The translations under genes were made by a program, and so were the position numbers. A stretch of 64,000 nt of DNA, from NCBI GenBank assembly GCA_934233735.1, contig CAKQGQ010000010.1, positions 1 to 64,000 of the forward strand. The letters are read 5' to 3'. This stretch comes from an uncultured Clostridia bacterium. GTDB taxonomy: Bacteria > Bacillota > Clostridia > Peptostreptococcales > Anaerovoracaceae. This document shows positions 49,086 to 55,796 of this stretch, piece by piece (the stretch's first letter is position 1; the number at the start of each line of letters is the position of its first letter). A model generated the notes under the pieces. The model had not been told where the DNA came from. It saw only the letters and a list, made by a program, of their open reading frames with translations, and searched no databases.

Positions 49086-50576
49086 TTATGCTGCCTCCTT
49101 TTTCTTCTTTTGTTTCATCCATTTCTGCCAGCGTTCGATGAAGTCTGCAACCTCCTGCGGGTATGCGCAGTTGTGACTGCCTCTGCACTGGGCGATGTCG
49201 CCTTTTGGCGATAATTCTAAGGTGAAATACGGCTTGTCCGGTTCGGATACCTTCCTGATGAACAAGATTGCGCAATCCCCACGCGCCACTTTGTCTACAT
49301 AGGTTCTGACGCAGTGGTGAAGCGCCGCAGATTCTTTTGCGAGCTCCTCCGGGCTTTCCGCTGCTCGAATCAGCAGCTTTTCCTCTCTGTATTCCGGACG
49401 GCCGTATAGCTCTTTCATGCATTTCCTAAACGATTCTTTTTTCTTGGCATCCGTCTGAACTTTTACTTTTAGGGACATTTCTTCGTGAGCCGTTTGCAGA
49501 TTACCTGGAAAGAGAACTCTCTTGTTTTTCATATCACGGCCGAGCTGCACGCATTCTTTGAGATAGTCCAAATAGTTTCTGCAGTCATCCCTTTGCTTAA
49601 TAAGGTAATTCAGTGCCTTTTCCAGTTTGACATGTTTTTCAATTTCTTGAATTATTTCTTCTCTTCTATAGTCCGGGAGCATGCCGATCTGCTCAAACGA
49701 AACTTTGTATCCCATTTTTTTCAGATCTTTGTACTTTTCTAACTCGTATAGCGTTGCACCTCTTGCTCGGAAACCCTTAACTTCCGCCGGTTTCAGCCCT
49801 AAGATTTTACGGAGTTCCTTTGCTCGCCAGTTGATAGCCCGGCTCTTTCCTCCGCACGCTCGTTCACCGACAATGCCTCCAAAGCCTGCTTTCTCCAGTA
49901 TTTCGATGCTCGGATACTTTAAAAAATTATATATGTATCCGATTAACGCATACGGATCGTCCGAATTTCTAAGACGTAGTCTCTGCAGTGTTAAATCTGC
50001 ATACCTAAGGTCGCTTCCTCTTTCGCTCAAGGCAGAGAACAGGTGTGTGACAGTCTTTTGGTATTTGGGAACGGCATGATAGTTCCATAGCCCTGTTACC
50101 GCTTCCGGCAGTCTGACATTCTTTCGTTCTTCCCAGCGTTCCGGCTGCCACCAGCCTTCCGGAATGTGTTTATAGTATTCTTGCGATTCTTTGCAAAATC
50201 GATATTGCGCAGACGGCCAAAAGAAAACTTTTGGTTCCCAGTCGGTATAGTCAATTCGATATTCGTCGAGCTGAGCGAATGTGATCCGCCCATGCTTCCG
50301 GAACCAAAGAATTCTGCCGTATTCTGTAATGTTCTTTCTGCCGTAGCGGAATTCTTTGACGATTGCGTCTTTGCAGCAATCGTAGCAGTAGTACTTCACA
50401 TTGTGCTTCAGGGCTTCTCCGTCGTACATTTCTGAAATTTTGCGCTCCGCGCCGCAGCGGGTGCAGCGACAGCGGTCTTTCTTGCGGTCAAATATCAAAT
50501 ATGTTTGATTTGCGACGGCCCGTATGATGTAGCCGTCAAGGTCTTTTGGGGGCTTAATTTTGTATGGTCTTTCCAT
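49086..50576 (-). CDS. PcfJ-like protein
   Basis: 496 residues. An N-terminal zinc-binding part (CRCTRCGAERKISEM and YYCYDCCKDA) is followed by a long middle region. The C-terminus holds the PcfJ signature: ALHHCVRTYVDKVARGDCAI then LFIRKVSEPDKPYFTLELSP and QCRGSHNCAYP. PcfJ-like proteins occur on conjugative plasmids and phages; their role is not defined. Adjacent to the DUF3102 gene. Confidence 0.85.
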   Translation of the reverse strand: MERPYKIKPPKDLDGYIIRAVANQTYLIFDRKKDRCRCTRCGAERKISEMYDGEALKHNVKYYCYDCCKDAIVKEFRYGRKNITEYGRILWFRKHGRITFAQLDEYRIDYTDWEPKVFFWPSAQYRFCKESQEYYKHIPEGWWQPERWEERKNVRLPEAVTGLWNYHAVPKYQKTVTHLFSALSERGSDLRYADLTLQRLRLRNSDDPYALIGYIYNFLKYPSIEILEKAGFGGIVGERACGGKSRAINWRAKELRKILGLKPAEVKGFRARGATLYELEKYKDLKKMGYKVSFEQIGMLPDYRREEIIQEIEKHVKLEKALNYLIKQRDDCRNYLDYLKECVQLGRDMKNKRVLFPGNLQTAHEEMSLKVKVQTDAKKKESFRKCMKELYGRPEYREEKLLIRAAESPEELAKESAALHHCVRTYVDKVARGDCAILFIRKVSEPDKPYFTLELSPKGDIAQCRGSHNCAYPQEVADFIERWQKWMKQKKKKEAA

Positions 50577-50586
50577 GTGCGGCCTC

Positions 50587-50901
50587 CTACAGGAATTCTG
50601 TGATGTCTATAATGTTTGCTTCGGCTTTCTCTTTAAGATTGATTCCAAAGTAATCCCTTATAATCTCGTATCCCTCTTCCGGAGGGATGCACCCTATTCC
50701 AACATTGCCTTTTTTAACCATGCGCTTTTCTGCGGTTTCTTTCATCTTGTCAAAGGCGCCCTGAAGGGTCTTTTTTTCGTCCAGAATTTTTTCTGCGATT
50801 TTATCCGTCGTGCAGATGGACGTTAGATATTCTTCGAACGGGATGAGGTAGTCTTTGCCTTGGCATTCCTCGGTGATTTTTGCAATAGCTTTATTTATCA
50901 T
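50587..50901 (-). CDS. AcrIIA9-like protein, candidate anti-CRISPR (Cas9 inhibitor family)
   Basis: 104 residues. Two blocks match what I know of the AcrIIA9 family: an N-terminal AEKILDEKKTLQGAFDKMKE block (residues about 36-56; the related pattern is AEKIL..DKT....EM) and GNVGIGCIPPEEGYEIIRDY followed by FGI. Helical overall and acidic at the end (IIDITEFL). AcrIIA9 homologues inhibit type II-A Cas9. It sits among early phage genes, a reasonable place for an anti-CRISPR. No CRISPR array is in the window, and the match is by memory only. Confidence 0.6.
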   Translation of the reverse strand: MINKAIAKITEECQGKDYLIPFEEYLTSICTTDKIAEKILDEKKTLQGAFDKMKETAEKRMVKKGNVGIGCIPPEEGYEIIRDYFGINLKEKAEANIIDITEFL

Positions 50902-51071
50902 GTTCTTATCCTTTCTTTAAATTTGGGGCGACGTCCATAGGTTTTTTCCTTTCCCTATTTTGGTTGTGCCCGTATGCCGCCCGATATTATAAAAACGGAG
51001 GGTCTTGGGAGGTTTAGCGAGGCTCCCGGCTCGGCATGATTTTTCTATGAGAAAAGTAGGCTTTCAATGAG

Positions 51072-51410
51072 TTACAACTGACTCCCCTCCGGTTTTATCT
51101 TTTCTCCAAAACTGCAGTATCCGGAATTTGCCTTTCCGATTACCAGCAAGCCGCAGACGCAGTCCGCGCCTTCTGCGAACATCTCTTTTGCCTCCTGGTA
51201 AGAGACTATATTCTCTTCGATTGCCTCCTCGAATGATCTTCTGTGCTTGCAAGCAGCGCAGAATGTGAGTTCTTCGCCGATGATCTTCTTGACCATCTTT
51301 AAGTTTCGCTCGACCTGCCTGCCGATAAGCTTCTCCTGCTCGTTATCCGACTCTTGACGCTTTCGGGCGATTTTGATCAGCCCGTTGATTCTTCTGATTA
51401 ACTTTTGCAT
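51072..51410 (-). CDS. Hypothetical phage protein with four cysteines
   Basis: 112 residues. A basic helical first half (KLIRRINGLIKIARKRQESD) and a C-terminal part with CAACKHRRSF and CVCGLLVIGKANSGYCSFGE, suggesting a metal site. No recognised family. It ends 170 bases before the AcrIIA9-like gene; the gap between holds no convincing gene. Confidence 0.6.
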   Translation of the reverse strand: MQKLIRRINGLIKIARKRQESDNEQEKLIGRQVERNLKMVKKIIGEELTFCAACKHRRSFEEAIEENIVSYQEAKEMFAEGADCVCGLLVIGKANSGYCSFGEKIKPEGSQL

Positions 51411-51482
51411 TGTTCTTATCCTCTTTTTGTGGTATACTTGTTATAGGTTCTTATCTTGGGCTGCTACGGCAGTCCTTTTTTT
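51410..51482 (+). ncRNA. Possible very short plus-strand transcript (promoter plus terminator)
   Basis: Plus strand: -35 TTGTTC (51410-51415), 17-base spacer, -10 TATACT (51433-51438), then after about 20 bases a hairpin GGGCTGC/GCAGTCC with a four-base TACG-type loop and a run of seven T residues ending near 51482. This would make an RNA of only about 40 bases against the direction of the surrounding operon. It may be a small regulator, or the hairpin may be an ordinary terminator. Confidence 0.3.
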
Positions 51483-52032
51483 ATTGTCTGTAAAATGACA
51501 CGCCGTCGATTTCGCCGAGATACTGCATCCCTTCCGTCCAGTCCGGCGGGTCGATCAGATGCGACGCGTAGAAGTGTGTCGCTGGGTACTCAAAAGTACT
51601 GTGACCTTCATCGAATGTGAAGGACACGGCATCCTTGATTCTATCCGTTATCTTGCCGTCGTACGGCTCTGCGAACTGATTTGGCGTGGTCAGCACTTTA
51701 ATTGGCGACTGCTCACGGGCGATGCAGCGGTCGCGGATCACTTGCGCGACTGCCATCATGCATTCCATGGACTCGCCGCGTGCTTCGGCAGCGACGACTC
51801 TTTCTATCAATTCCCGTTCGTCATCTGTGATTCCGTATTCCGGTCCTTGTATGATGTATGTGCCGGGTTCTTCCTCCGGCTCATAGATTATGCAAGCCGG
51901 TTCTGTTTCCGGTTCTGCATCCGGTGTTTCTTCAGCGGCGGCATCTCCTGCTATAGCTCCTAAAATCAGGAACATTGCCAGGAGCATCACCGCGCCGGCG
52001 AGTGCTACGATTCCTGTTCTTTTTCTTCCCAT
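51481..52032 (-). CDS. Secreted cell-wall hydrolase, SleB-like (Hydrolase_2)
   Basis: 183 residues. An N-terminal signal or membrane segment (about 8-30, IVALAGAVMLLAMFLILGAI) is followed by a Glu/Pro-rich linker. The SleB/CwlJ domain begins at about 68: ITDDERELIERVVAAEARGE, with the catalytic Glu in AAEARGES, then VAQVIRDRC and LTTPNQFAEPYDGK. SleB enzymes degrade spore-cortex peptidoglycan. Here it lies in the early/middle phage operon, not in the lysis cassette, and starts inside the end of the upstream gene with an AGGAGG site. Its role for the phage is unclear. Confidence 0.85.
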   Translation of the reverse strand: MGRKRTGIVALAGAVMLLAMFLILGAIAGDAAAEETPDAEPETEPACIIYEPEEEPGTYIIQGPEYGITDDERELIERVVAAEARGESMECMMAVAQVIRDRCIAREQSPIKVLTTPNQFAEPYDGKITDRIKDAVSFTFDEGHSTFEYPATHFYASHLIDPPDWTEGMQYLGEIDGVSFYRQ

Positions 52033-52382
52033 TTTCTTTTTTCCTCCTGTAACTTTTTGAGACGGTATTTCAGCTTCACGATTTCCGTCTCGGCTTCTTT
52101 TGCAAACTTGGGCCAGCTTCGCTCGTAATAGTAGCCGGCCTTCTTTTTCTGTAGCTCAATTTCTTTCTGTATCTTGCACATCTGCATTGCCTTCGGGAAC
52201 ACCTTTGGCTTTGGCTGTGGGTGGTTGAGGTAGTACCTGCACGGGGTTTCGCAGACCATATAGTTCTGCTTTTCCCGGTAGTCCTCACACTTCCTGCAGC
52301 AGTCTATGCAGACGATTTTGTCTTCCCTTTTTGGACACATCCTGCCTTCGCGGTAGGTGCGTCCGCAGAATGCACACGTCAT
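52005..52382 (-). CDS. Zinc-ribbon phage protein
   Basis: 125 residues. Cysteine pairs CAFCGRTYREGRMCPKREDK and CIDCCRKCEDYREKQ at the start, then a long basic helix near the C-terminus (AETEIVKLKYRLKKLQEEKR). Probably a nucleic-acid-binding protein; no known family. Overlaps its neighbours by 28 and 4 bases. Confidence 0.65.
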   Translation of the reverse strand: MTCAFCGRTYREGRMCPKREDKIVCIDCCRKCEDYREKQNYMVCETPCRYYLNHPQPKPKVFPKAMQMCKIQKEIELQKKKAGYYYERSWPKFAKEAETEIVKLKYRLKKLQEEKRKWEEKEQES

Positions 52383-52735
52383 GCCTCTCGTGTTATTCCG
52401 GCCTTAGCTGTGCGCTTCGTTTTAATCTTGTCGGCCGCCTTCCAGATGCGGATGTTACTGTGAGCAAAGTCAATTCGGATGCTGTTGATGTCAGCCTTGA
52501 ACATTTGGTCACCGATCAGCAAGACTGCATCAATCTCTTCCCGGTCCATAGCGCGTACGCCGAAGTTCTCGCAGATATCTTCGATATTTTTCATCATACA
52601 GTCACGTTTTCGGTCTAACTCGCTCGCCTCGCATTTGCAGCTTTCCGTTGCCAATCGGTCTGCTTCTTCTTGGCTATTTGCCATGATATTTATCACGCTG
52701 CCGCAATACCGGCAGGCTCCTTCGTATGTATTCAT
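52379..52735 (-). CDS. Zinc-binding phage protein, unknown
   Basis: 118 residues. Starts with GACRYCGSVINIMANSQEEA and CKCEASELDRKRDCMMKN, a zinc ribbon with helix. The rest is mixed (IDAVLLIGDQMFKADINSIR) and the end basic. Overlaps the next gene by 4 bases. Function unknown. Confidence 0.65.
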   Translation of the reverse strand: MNTYEGACRYCGSVINIMANSQEEADRLATESCKCEASELDRKRDCMMKNIEDICENFGVRAMDREEIDAVLLIGDQMFKADINSIRIDFAHSNIRIWKAADKIKTKRTAKAGITREA

Positions 52736-52788
52736 TTTCTCCTCCTTAATCGTAAATGGCGGCTATAATGGCTTTGGCATTCGCGCCG

Positions 52789-52989
52789 TTACTGTTCGCG
52801 GTAGCCAGTATCTTCTTGGTTCCGCCCCCCCTCAAATATGATGGTTATGATTTCATCGTTTGCGTCCAGGTTGTATTCGTAGCAAATGCTATCCAGCCCG
52901 CTGCGCTCTGCATCTGACAACAGCGCCGATTCTAACTGCGCGATGAACGCAGCTTTTTCATTTAACAGTATTAGTTCGTCCTTCCTCAT
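52789..52989 (-). CDS. Small early phage protein
   Basis: 66 residues from the ATG at 52987-52989, which follows AAGGAG; overlaps the HNH-like gene by 4 bases. Acidic helical start (DELILLNEKAAFIAQLESAL) with a small strand end. A run of seven G residues lies in the coding strand near the end, a possible slippage point. Unknown role. Confidence 0.55.
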   Translation of the reverse strand: MRKDELILLNEKAAFIAQLESALLSDAERSGLDSICYEYNLDANDEIITIIFEGGRNQEDTGYREQ

Positions 52990-53483
52990 AGGTAGCTCCT
53001 TCCTATTAGCCCGATCCACAGCTCACGTGCCTGCTCCGGGGTGATTCCCGAAGCGATCAGCTCCGCTTCGTACTCGCGCTGGTACTTCTCCCGCCAAAAC
53101 TTGTTCGCCGCCTGTGCTGCAGGTGTGCGGTTTTCGTGCATGGCGCGGTGGCATGCCGGGCAGAGGTCGACTTGGAACCCGTTGTCAATACAGATTTGAC
53201 GCCTGCCCGTTCCCGGATAGACTTCATGTCTTTCGGCGTTCGGGGTGCCGCAGTAGTGGCACAGCCTTTTGGGCTTGTCCTTATAGCCGTTGGCTTTCTT
53301 TTTCGGCTTTTTGTCTTGCGGTTTTGGGAATGCGCAGTTTTTATAATAGGCTTCCAGTGACTTCCGCTTTTGCGTTTCGATAGCCGCCTTCGCAGGTGGG
53401 GCTTTCTTCCCGATGAGTGCCCGGTCAATCCTGCTTGCGCGTTCGTTTTCCGCCTCTTCTTTTTGCTTTTGTTCCTTTTTCAT
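52986..53483 (-). CDS. HNH-like zinc phage protein
   Basis: 165 residues. A basic, disordered-looking first half (KKEQKQKEEAENERASRIDR) is followed by CHYCGTPNAERHEVYPGTGR and RQICIDNGFQVDLCPACHRA then MHEN, an HNH/treble-clef-like arrangement with paired cysteines and the His of MHEN. Similar to recombination-associated NinG or DUF968-type phage endonucleases. Catalytic activity is likely but unproved. Confidence 0.7.
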   Translation of the reverse strand: MKKEQKQKEEAENERASRIDRALIGKKAPPAKAAIETQKRKSLEAYYKNCAFPKPQDKKPKKKANGYKDKPKRLCHYCGTPNAERHEVYPGTGRRQICIDNGFQVDLCPACHRAMHENRTPAAQAANKFWREKYQREYEAELIASGITPEQARELWIGLIGRSYL

Positions 53484-53628
53484 ATGGTTGCCTTTGTGCG
53501 ATTATGCTTATGGTCTCATTGACCTGCTGTCGCAGCTTTTCCTTTTCTTCTTCGGTTTTTCCTGCATAGGCCGAATTGCAGAAGCGAATGGTCGCGCCCG
53601 ATGCGGTTTGATATTCATTTACGATCAT
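53425..53628 (-). CDS. Small basic phage protein
   Basis: 67 residues. Opens MIVNEYQTASGATIRFCNSA and turns strongly basic (EKGTKAKRRGGKRTRKQD). An AAAGGAGAA site precedes the ATG. It overlaps the HNH-like gene by 59 bases in another frame, so its C-terminus may be a by-product. Role unknown. Confidence 0.6.
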   Translation of the reverse strand: MIVNEYQTASGATIRFCNSAYAGKTEEEKEKLRQQVNETISIIAQRQPYEKGTKAKRRGGKRTRKQD

Positions 53629-53678
53629 TGACTTCTCCTTTCTTTTAGCCTATGTGGCGGGCAGTTTGTCCTATGCCC

Positions 53679-54119
53679 TTAATCAGTTATGCGGGCTTCT
53701 CGCTTAACTCTGTCCGTGGCGGTATCAAACTCGCCCGTTGTGAGAGATAGCTCTTTCGCAATTTTCATCATGCGGTCAGATGCCGCTTTTACTCTCTGCT
53801 CCGATTGTTTGGCTTTTTCAAAACATGACATTTCACGGTGCGGCTTTTCTTCTGCCTGCGGGGAATTGCCTTGAAAAACATCGGGTATGCGTATGCGGAG
53901 AACCTCTTTGATTTCATTCGCACACAACTCCTTTTCCTCTTCCGTCATGTGCTTTAATTCATCCTCGATTTTCATTGTTGCCATGAGGTACAGCAGCAAT
54001 ATGTTTTTAATATTGCTCCGGCGTTGCAATTTCCCGAACATTTTTTCGGTTTCTGCATAAAGCAGTCCTATGTCCTGCTTGTCAATCTCTGCTTCTTTAA
54101 CGTTGTATGGATATTCCAT
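53679..54119 (-). CDS. Hypothetical phage protein
   Basis: 146 residues, mostly helical (VKEAEIDKQDIGLLYAETEK and LLLYLMATMKIEDELKHMTE) with an acidic region in the middle and charged helices at the end. No known motif. It overlaps the upstream gene by 23 bases. Confidence 0.6.
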   Translation of the reverse strand: MEYPYNVKEAEIDKQDIGLLYAETEKMFGKLQRRSNIKNILLLYLMATMKIEDELKHMTEEEKELCANEIKEVLRIRIPDVFQGNSPQAEEKPHREMSCFEKAKQSEQRVKAASDRMMKIAKELSLTTGEFDTATDRVKREARITD

Positions 54120-54366
54120 TGCGTTCCTCCTTTACTGTGTTTGTTTTAAAGTACAGAACATTCCTTAGTGAGATTACTATCGTAGTGCCTTGCTCGTTGA
54201 TTACGATTCCTTCCCCGAGTCTTATCGCTGTCGTTCCAACGAAAGTTTTTGTCATTCCATTCACGAAAACAACTTCCACTCTCTCAATAGACTGCCTGTA
54301 GTTATCACTCTTGGGCTTTACGCCGCCACGGACTTCTTCGCCCTCTGCGTTTTTCCATGATTTCAT
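54097..54366 (-). CDS. Hypothetical phage protein
   Basis: 89 residues. AAAGGAGC precedes the ATG. The middle (RVEVVFVNGMTKTFVGTTAI then IVINEQGTTIVISLRNVLYF) is beta-rich, suggesting a small barrel. Preceded by a short basic ORF in another frame. Role unknown. Confidence 0.6.
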   Translation of the reverse strand: MKSWKNAEGEEVRGGVKPKSDNYRQSIERVEVVFVNGMTKTFVGTTAIRLGEGIVINEQGTTIVISLRNVLYFKTNTVKEERNGISIQR

Positions 54367-54436
54367 TTTTCTGCTCCTTTATTCGTTGTCTTGCGGAACT
54401 TTTCCTTGCCCACCATCGTGCAATTTTCTTTCTCAT
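54305..54436 (-). CDS. 43-residue very basic ORF
   Basis: Opens MRKKIARWWARKSSARQRIK and stays Arg/Lys-rich. A strong GAGGGGAGGA site precedes the ATG, and the first half does not overlap any other gene; the second half overlaps the gene at 54097-54366. The ribosome-site region is a near copy of one at about 54945-54983 upstream of another small gene. May be a genuine leader-like small gene. Confidence 0.4.
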   Translation of the reverse strand: MRKKIARWWARKSSARQRIKEQKNEIMEKRRGRRSPWRRKAQE

Positions 54437-54468
54437 CGTCTCCTCCCCTCTTCAAAGTATCTTTTCTT

Positions 54469-54497
54469 TTGTGTTTTTCTCCTCTCTGCGGTATAAT
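54469..54497 (+). promoter_or_regulatory. Rightward promoter for the 70-residue plus-strand gene
   Basis: Plus strand: -35 TTGTGT (54469-54474), 17-base spacer, -10 TATAAT (54492-54497). The leader carries a hairpin (CTTAC..GGCTG / CAGCC..GTAAG, 54501-54529) directly before the ribosome site. Confidence 0.6.
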
Positions 54498-54548
54498 CTA
54501 CTTACAGGCTGCTGGAACAGCCAAGTAAGCAGAAAGGAGACATTGATA

Positions 54549-54761
54549 ATGAATAACATTTGTGCTCGGTATTTCGGCAAATGTCCTCGCACCAGAACAG
54601 TAAAATCCATTGATGTGACTTTTGCCGTTCTTTACATCGCAGAAGATCCTGCTCCAAAATATAAGAAATTAGGCTTTTCTTGCGATGATATTGAAGACTG
54701 TACCTATCTCGATGAATACGGCTCGTGTCCGCTTTTTATTCAGGCACCCGACCCACATTGA
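54549..54761 (+). CDS. 70-residue plus-strand phage protein, lysogen-expressed candidate
   Basis: Opens MNNICARYFGKCPRTRTVKS and includes four more cysteines (FSCDDIEDCTYLDEYGSCPL). An AGAAAGGAG site precedes the ATG and a consensus -10 promoter lies upstream. It reads against the early operon and its end overlaps the convergent gene at 54736. Independent promoter and orientation suggest expression in the lysogen. Function unknown. Confidence 0.6.
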   Translation: MNNICARYFGKCPRTRTVKSIDVTFAVLYIAEDPAPKYKKLGFSCDDIEDCTYLDEYGSCPLFIQAPDPH

Positions 54762-54948
54762 TCGTTATTTCACTTGGCTTTGACTCGCCGATTTTGTTAC
54801 GCCAGTTTCCTTTGCAGCCATCCCACAGCTTGCAATCAGAACACGGCTTGCCAAAATCGGCAGTTTTTTCTTCAATGCTCTGTTCCAGGAATGATTTAAA
54901 ATGTTTCCATAGACACCAGAGTGTTTCTTCTCGCATCGCACCTTTCAT
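54736..54948 (-). CDS. Small early phage protein with cysteine pair
   Basis: 70 residues from the ATG at 54946-54948, which follows GGGAGGAAAG; the longer ORF is rejected. The C-terminal part CSDCKLWDGCKGNWRN is typical of small Clostridia phage proteins with a metal-binding look. Helical start (EETLWCLWKHFKSFLEQSIE). Confidence 0.6.
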   Translation of the reverse strand: MKGAMREETLWCLWKHFKSFLEQSIEEKTADFGKPCSDCKLWDGCKGNWRNKIGESKPSEITINVGRVPE

Positions 54949-54988
54949 TTCTTTCCTCCCCTCTTCAAAGTATTCTTTCTCGCATTCA

Positions 54989-55006
54989 AAGTTAAATATT
55001 TTGCTT
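54989..55006. promoter_or_regulatory. Operator-like half-palindrome (distal copy)
   Basis: AAGTTAAATATTTTGCTT resembles the operator consensus AAGTTCAATATTTTGAACTT found near the repressor gene, with the right half degenerate. It lies upstream of the minus-strand gene 54736-54948 and the plus-strand gene 55086-55229, and so may control one or both. Confidence 0.4.
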
Positions 55007-55085
55007 GAATTATTTCTTGCCACCGAAACTCTTTCCGCTATATAATCTTTTTAAGCTAACTATTAAACAGAAAGGAGTGATTGCA

Positions 55086-55229
55086 ATGGATAAAACTTCC
55101 GCTTTCGATTTGTTTAAAGAGGAAATTGATTCGTTGTGCGAGAACGAATCTGAGCCGTGCACAAAAGGCGACTTACTCGAAGCCATGAAGCGTGTGAACG
55201 AGCTCCTCTTAGAACTTTTCAAAAACTAA
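55086..55229 (+). CDS. 47-residue plus-strand phage protein
   Basis: Opens MDKTSAFDLFKEEIDSLCEN and ends ELLLELFKN, acidic and helical. The ATG has a strong AAAGGAGTG site and a TATAAT-type -10 upstream (about 55033-55040). It is the second small plus-strand gene in this part of the prophage and converges with the gene at 55226. Unknown function. Confidence 0.55.
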   Translation: MDKTSAFDLFKEEIDSLCENESEPCTKGDLLEAMKRVNELLLELFKN

Positions 55230-55390
55230 TTGTCTGAGCCGTCTATTTTGGGCGGCTCTTGCATTTCAAATTCTATCGGGCCGCTCAACGCCCATGAAAA
55301 AAGCTCTCTCGCTTCTTTGATGTGTTTTTCTGCTTCCTCTAGTGCTTTTAGCTTCTCGTTTCCGTTTTTGATTGTTACTGCTACTTTCAT
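55226..55390 (-). CDS. 54-residue early phage protein
   Basis: Opens MKVAVTIKNGNEKLKALEEA and continues HIKEARELFSWALSGPIEFE; ends EPPKIDGSDN. GGAGGAAGAG precedes the ATG, and an operator-like palindrome lies just upstream. Its end overlaps the convergent gene by 4 bases. Likely an immediate-early gene under repressor control; function unknown. Confidence 0.6.
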   Translation of the reverse strand: MKVAVTIKNGNEKLKALEEAEKHIKEARELFSWALSGPIEFEMQEPPKIDGSDN

Positions 55391-55401
55391 CTCTTCCTCC
55401 A

Positions 55402-55421
55402 AAGTTAAATATTTTGAACTT
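55402..55421. promoter_or_regulatory. Operator-like palindrome upstream of the 54-residue gene
   Basis: AAGTTAAATATTTTGAACTT differs by one base from the perfect operator at 55645-55664. It lies between the Cro-like gene and the 54-residue gene. Confidence 0.55.
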
Positions 55422-55629
55422 TTAATTTAAAAAAATATCCTGTTATGTCGTTTTCGTCCAAAGAAAGCAAGTCAATCGCCTTGACTATCTCTGGTTGCTT
55501 CCAAGCAACCTTATTGTTTAACTTCAGCGACAATGTTCTTTCCGACCATTCCATATCCTCTGCAAACTTTGCATTGCTGCCATATTTCTCTATGATTTTT
55601 CCTTTGAGTCTGCTGTAATCGTATGACAT
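55405..55629 (-). CDS. Cro-like HTH protein (DUF739)
   Basis: 74 residues. Opens MSYDYSRLKGKIIEKYGSNA then KFAEDMEWSERTLSLKLNNK, an HTH of the DUF739/Cro type. It is divergent from the CI-like repressor, with a shared operator region between, and would be the first lytic gene. The start has a strong AAGGAG site. Confidence 0.88.
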   Translation of the reverse strand: MSYDYSRLKGKIIEKYGSNAKFAEDMEWSERTLSLKLNNKVAWKQPEIVKAIDLLSLDENDITGYFFKLKVQNI

Positions 55630-55644
55630 ATTTTTCTCCTTTCT

Positions 55645-55664
55645 AAGTTCAATATTTTGAACTT
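55645..55664. promoter_or_regulatory. Perfect operator palindrome at the lytic promoter
   Basis: AAGTTCAATATTTTGAACTT: 8-base arms around TATT. It lies just downstream of the -10 of the leftward promoter, overlapping the start of transcription, where repressor binding would block the cro-like gene. Confidence 0.75.
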
Positions 55665-55670
55665 TTCTTC

Positions 55671-55699
55671 ATACTACCACATCATTTTTTCTATGTCAA
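55671..55699 (-). promoter_or_regulatory. Leftward (lytic) promoter of the Cro-like operon
   Basis: Minus strand: -35 TTGACA (55694-55699), 17-base spacer, -10 TAGTAT (55671-55676). Operator-like palindromes lie on both sides (55645-55664 and 55705-55724). Confidence 0.8.
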
Positions 55700-55704
55700 C
55701 ACCA

Positions 55705-55724
55705 AAATTCAATATTTTTAACTT
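55705..55724. promoter_or_regulatory. Second operator-like palindrome in the switch region
   Basis: AAATTCAATATTTTTAACTT is an imperfect copy of the perfect operator 60 bases away. It lies between the two divergent promoters. Confidence 0.55.
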
Positions 55725-55737
55725 TTTTGTTATTTCT

Positions 55738-55767
55738 CTTGAACTTTTGTTCAAGATGTGCTATATT
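55738..55767 (+). promoter_or_regulatory. Rightward repressor promoter overlapped by a GAAC-N4-GTTC dyad
   Basis: Plus strand: -35 TTGAAC (55739-55744), 17-base spacer, -10 TATATT (55762-55767). The dyad CTTGAAC-TTTT-GTTCAAG (55738-55755) covers the -35. GAAC-N4-GTTC is the core of the LexA (DinR) box of Firmicutes, so this could tie repressor expression to the SOS response; it may equally be a repressor operator. Confidence 0.6.
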
Positions 55768-55796
55768 AAGTTCAGTTACGAAAGGAATTTAATGCA

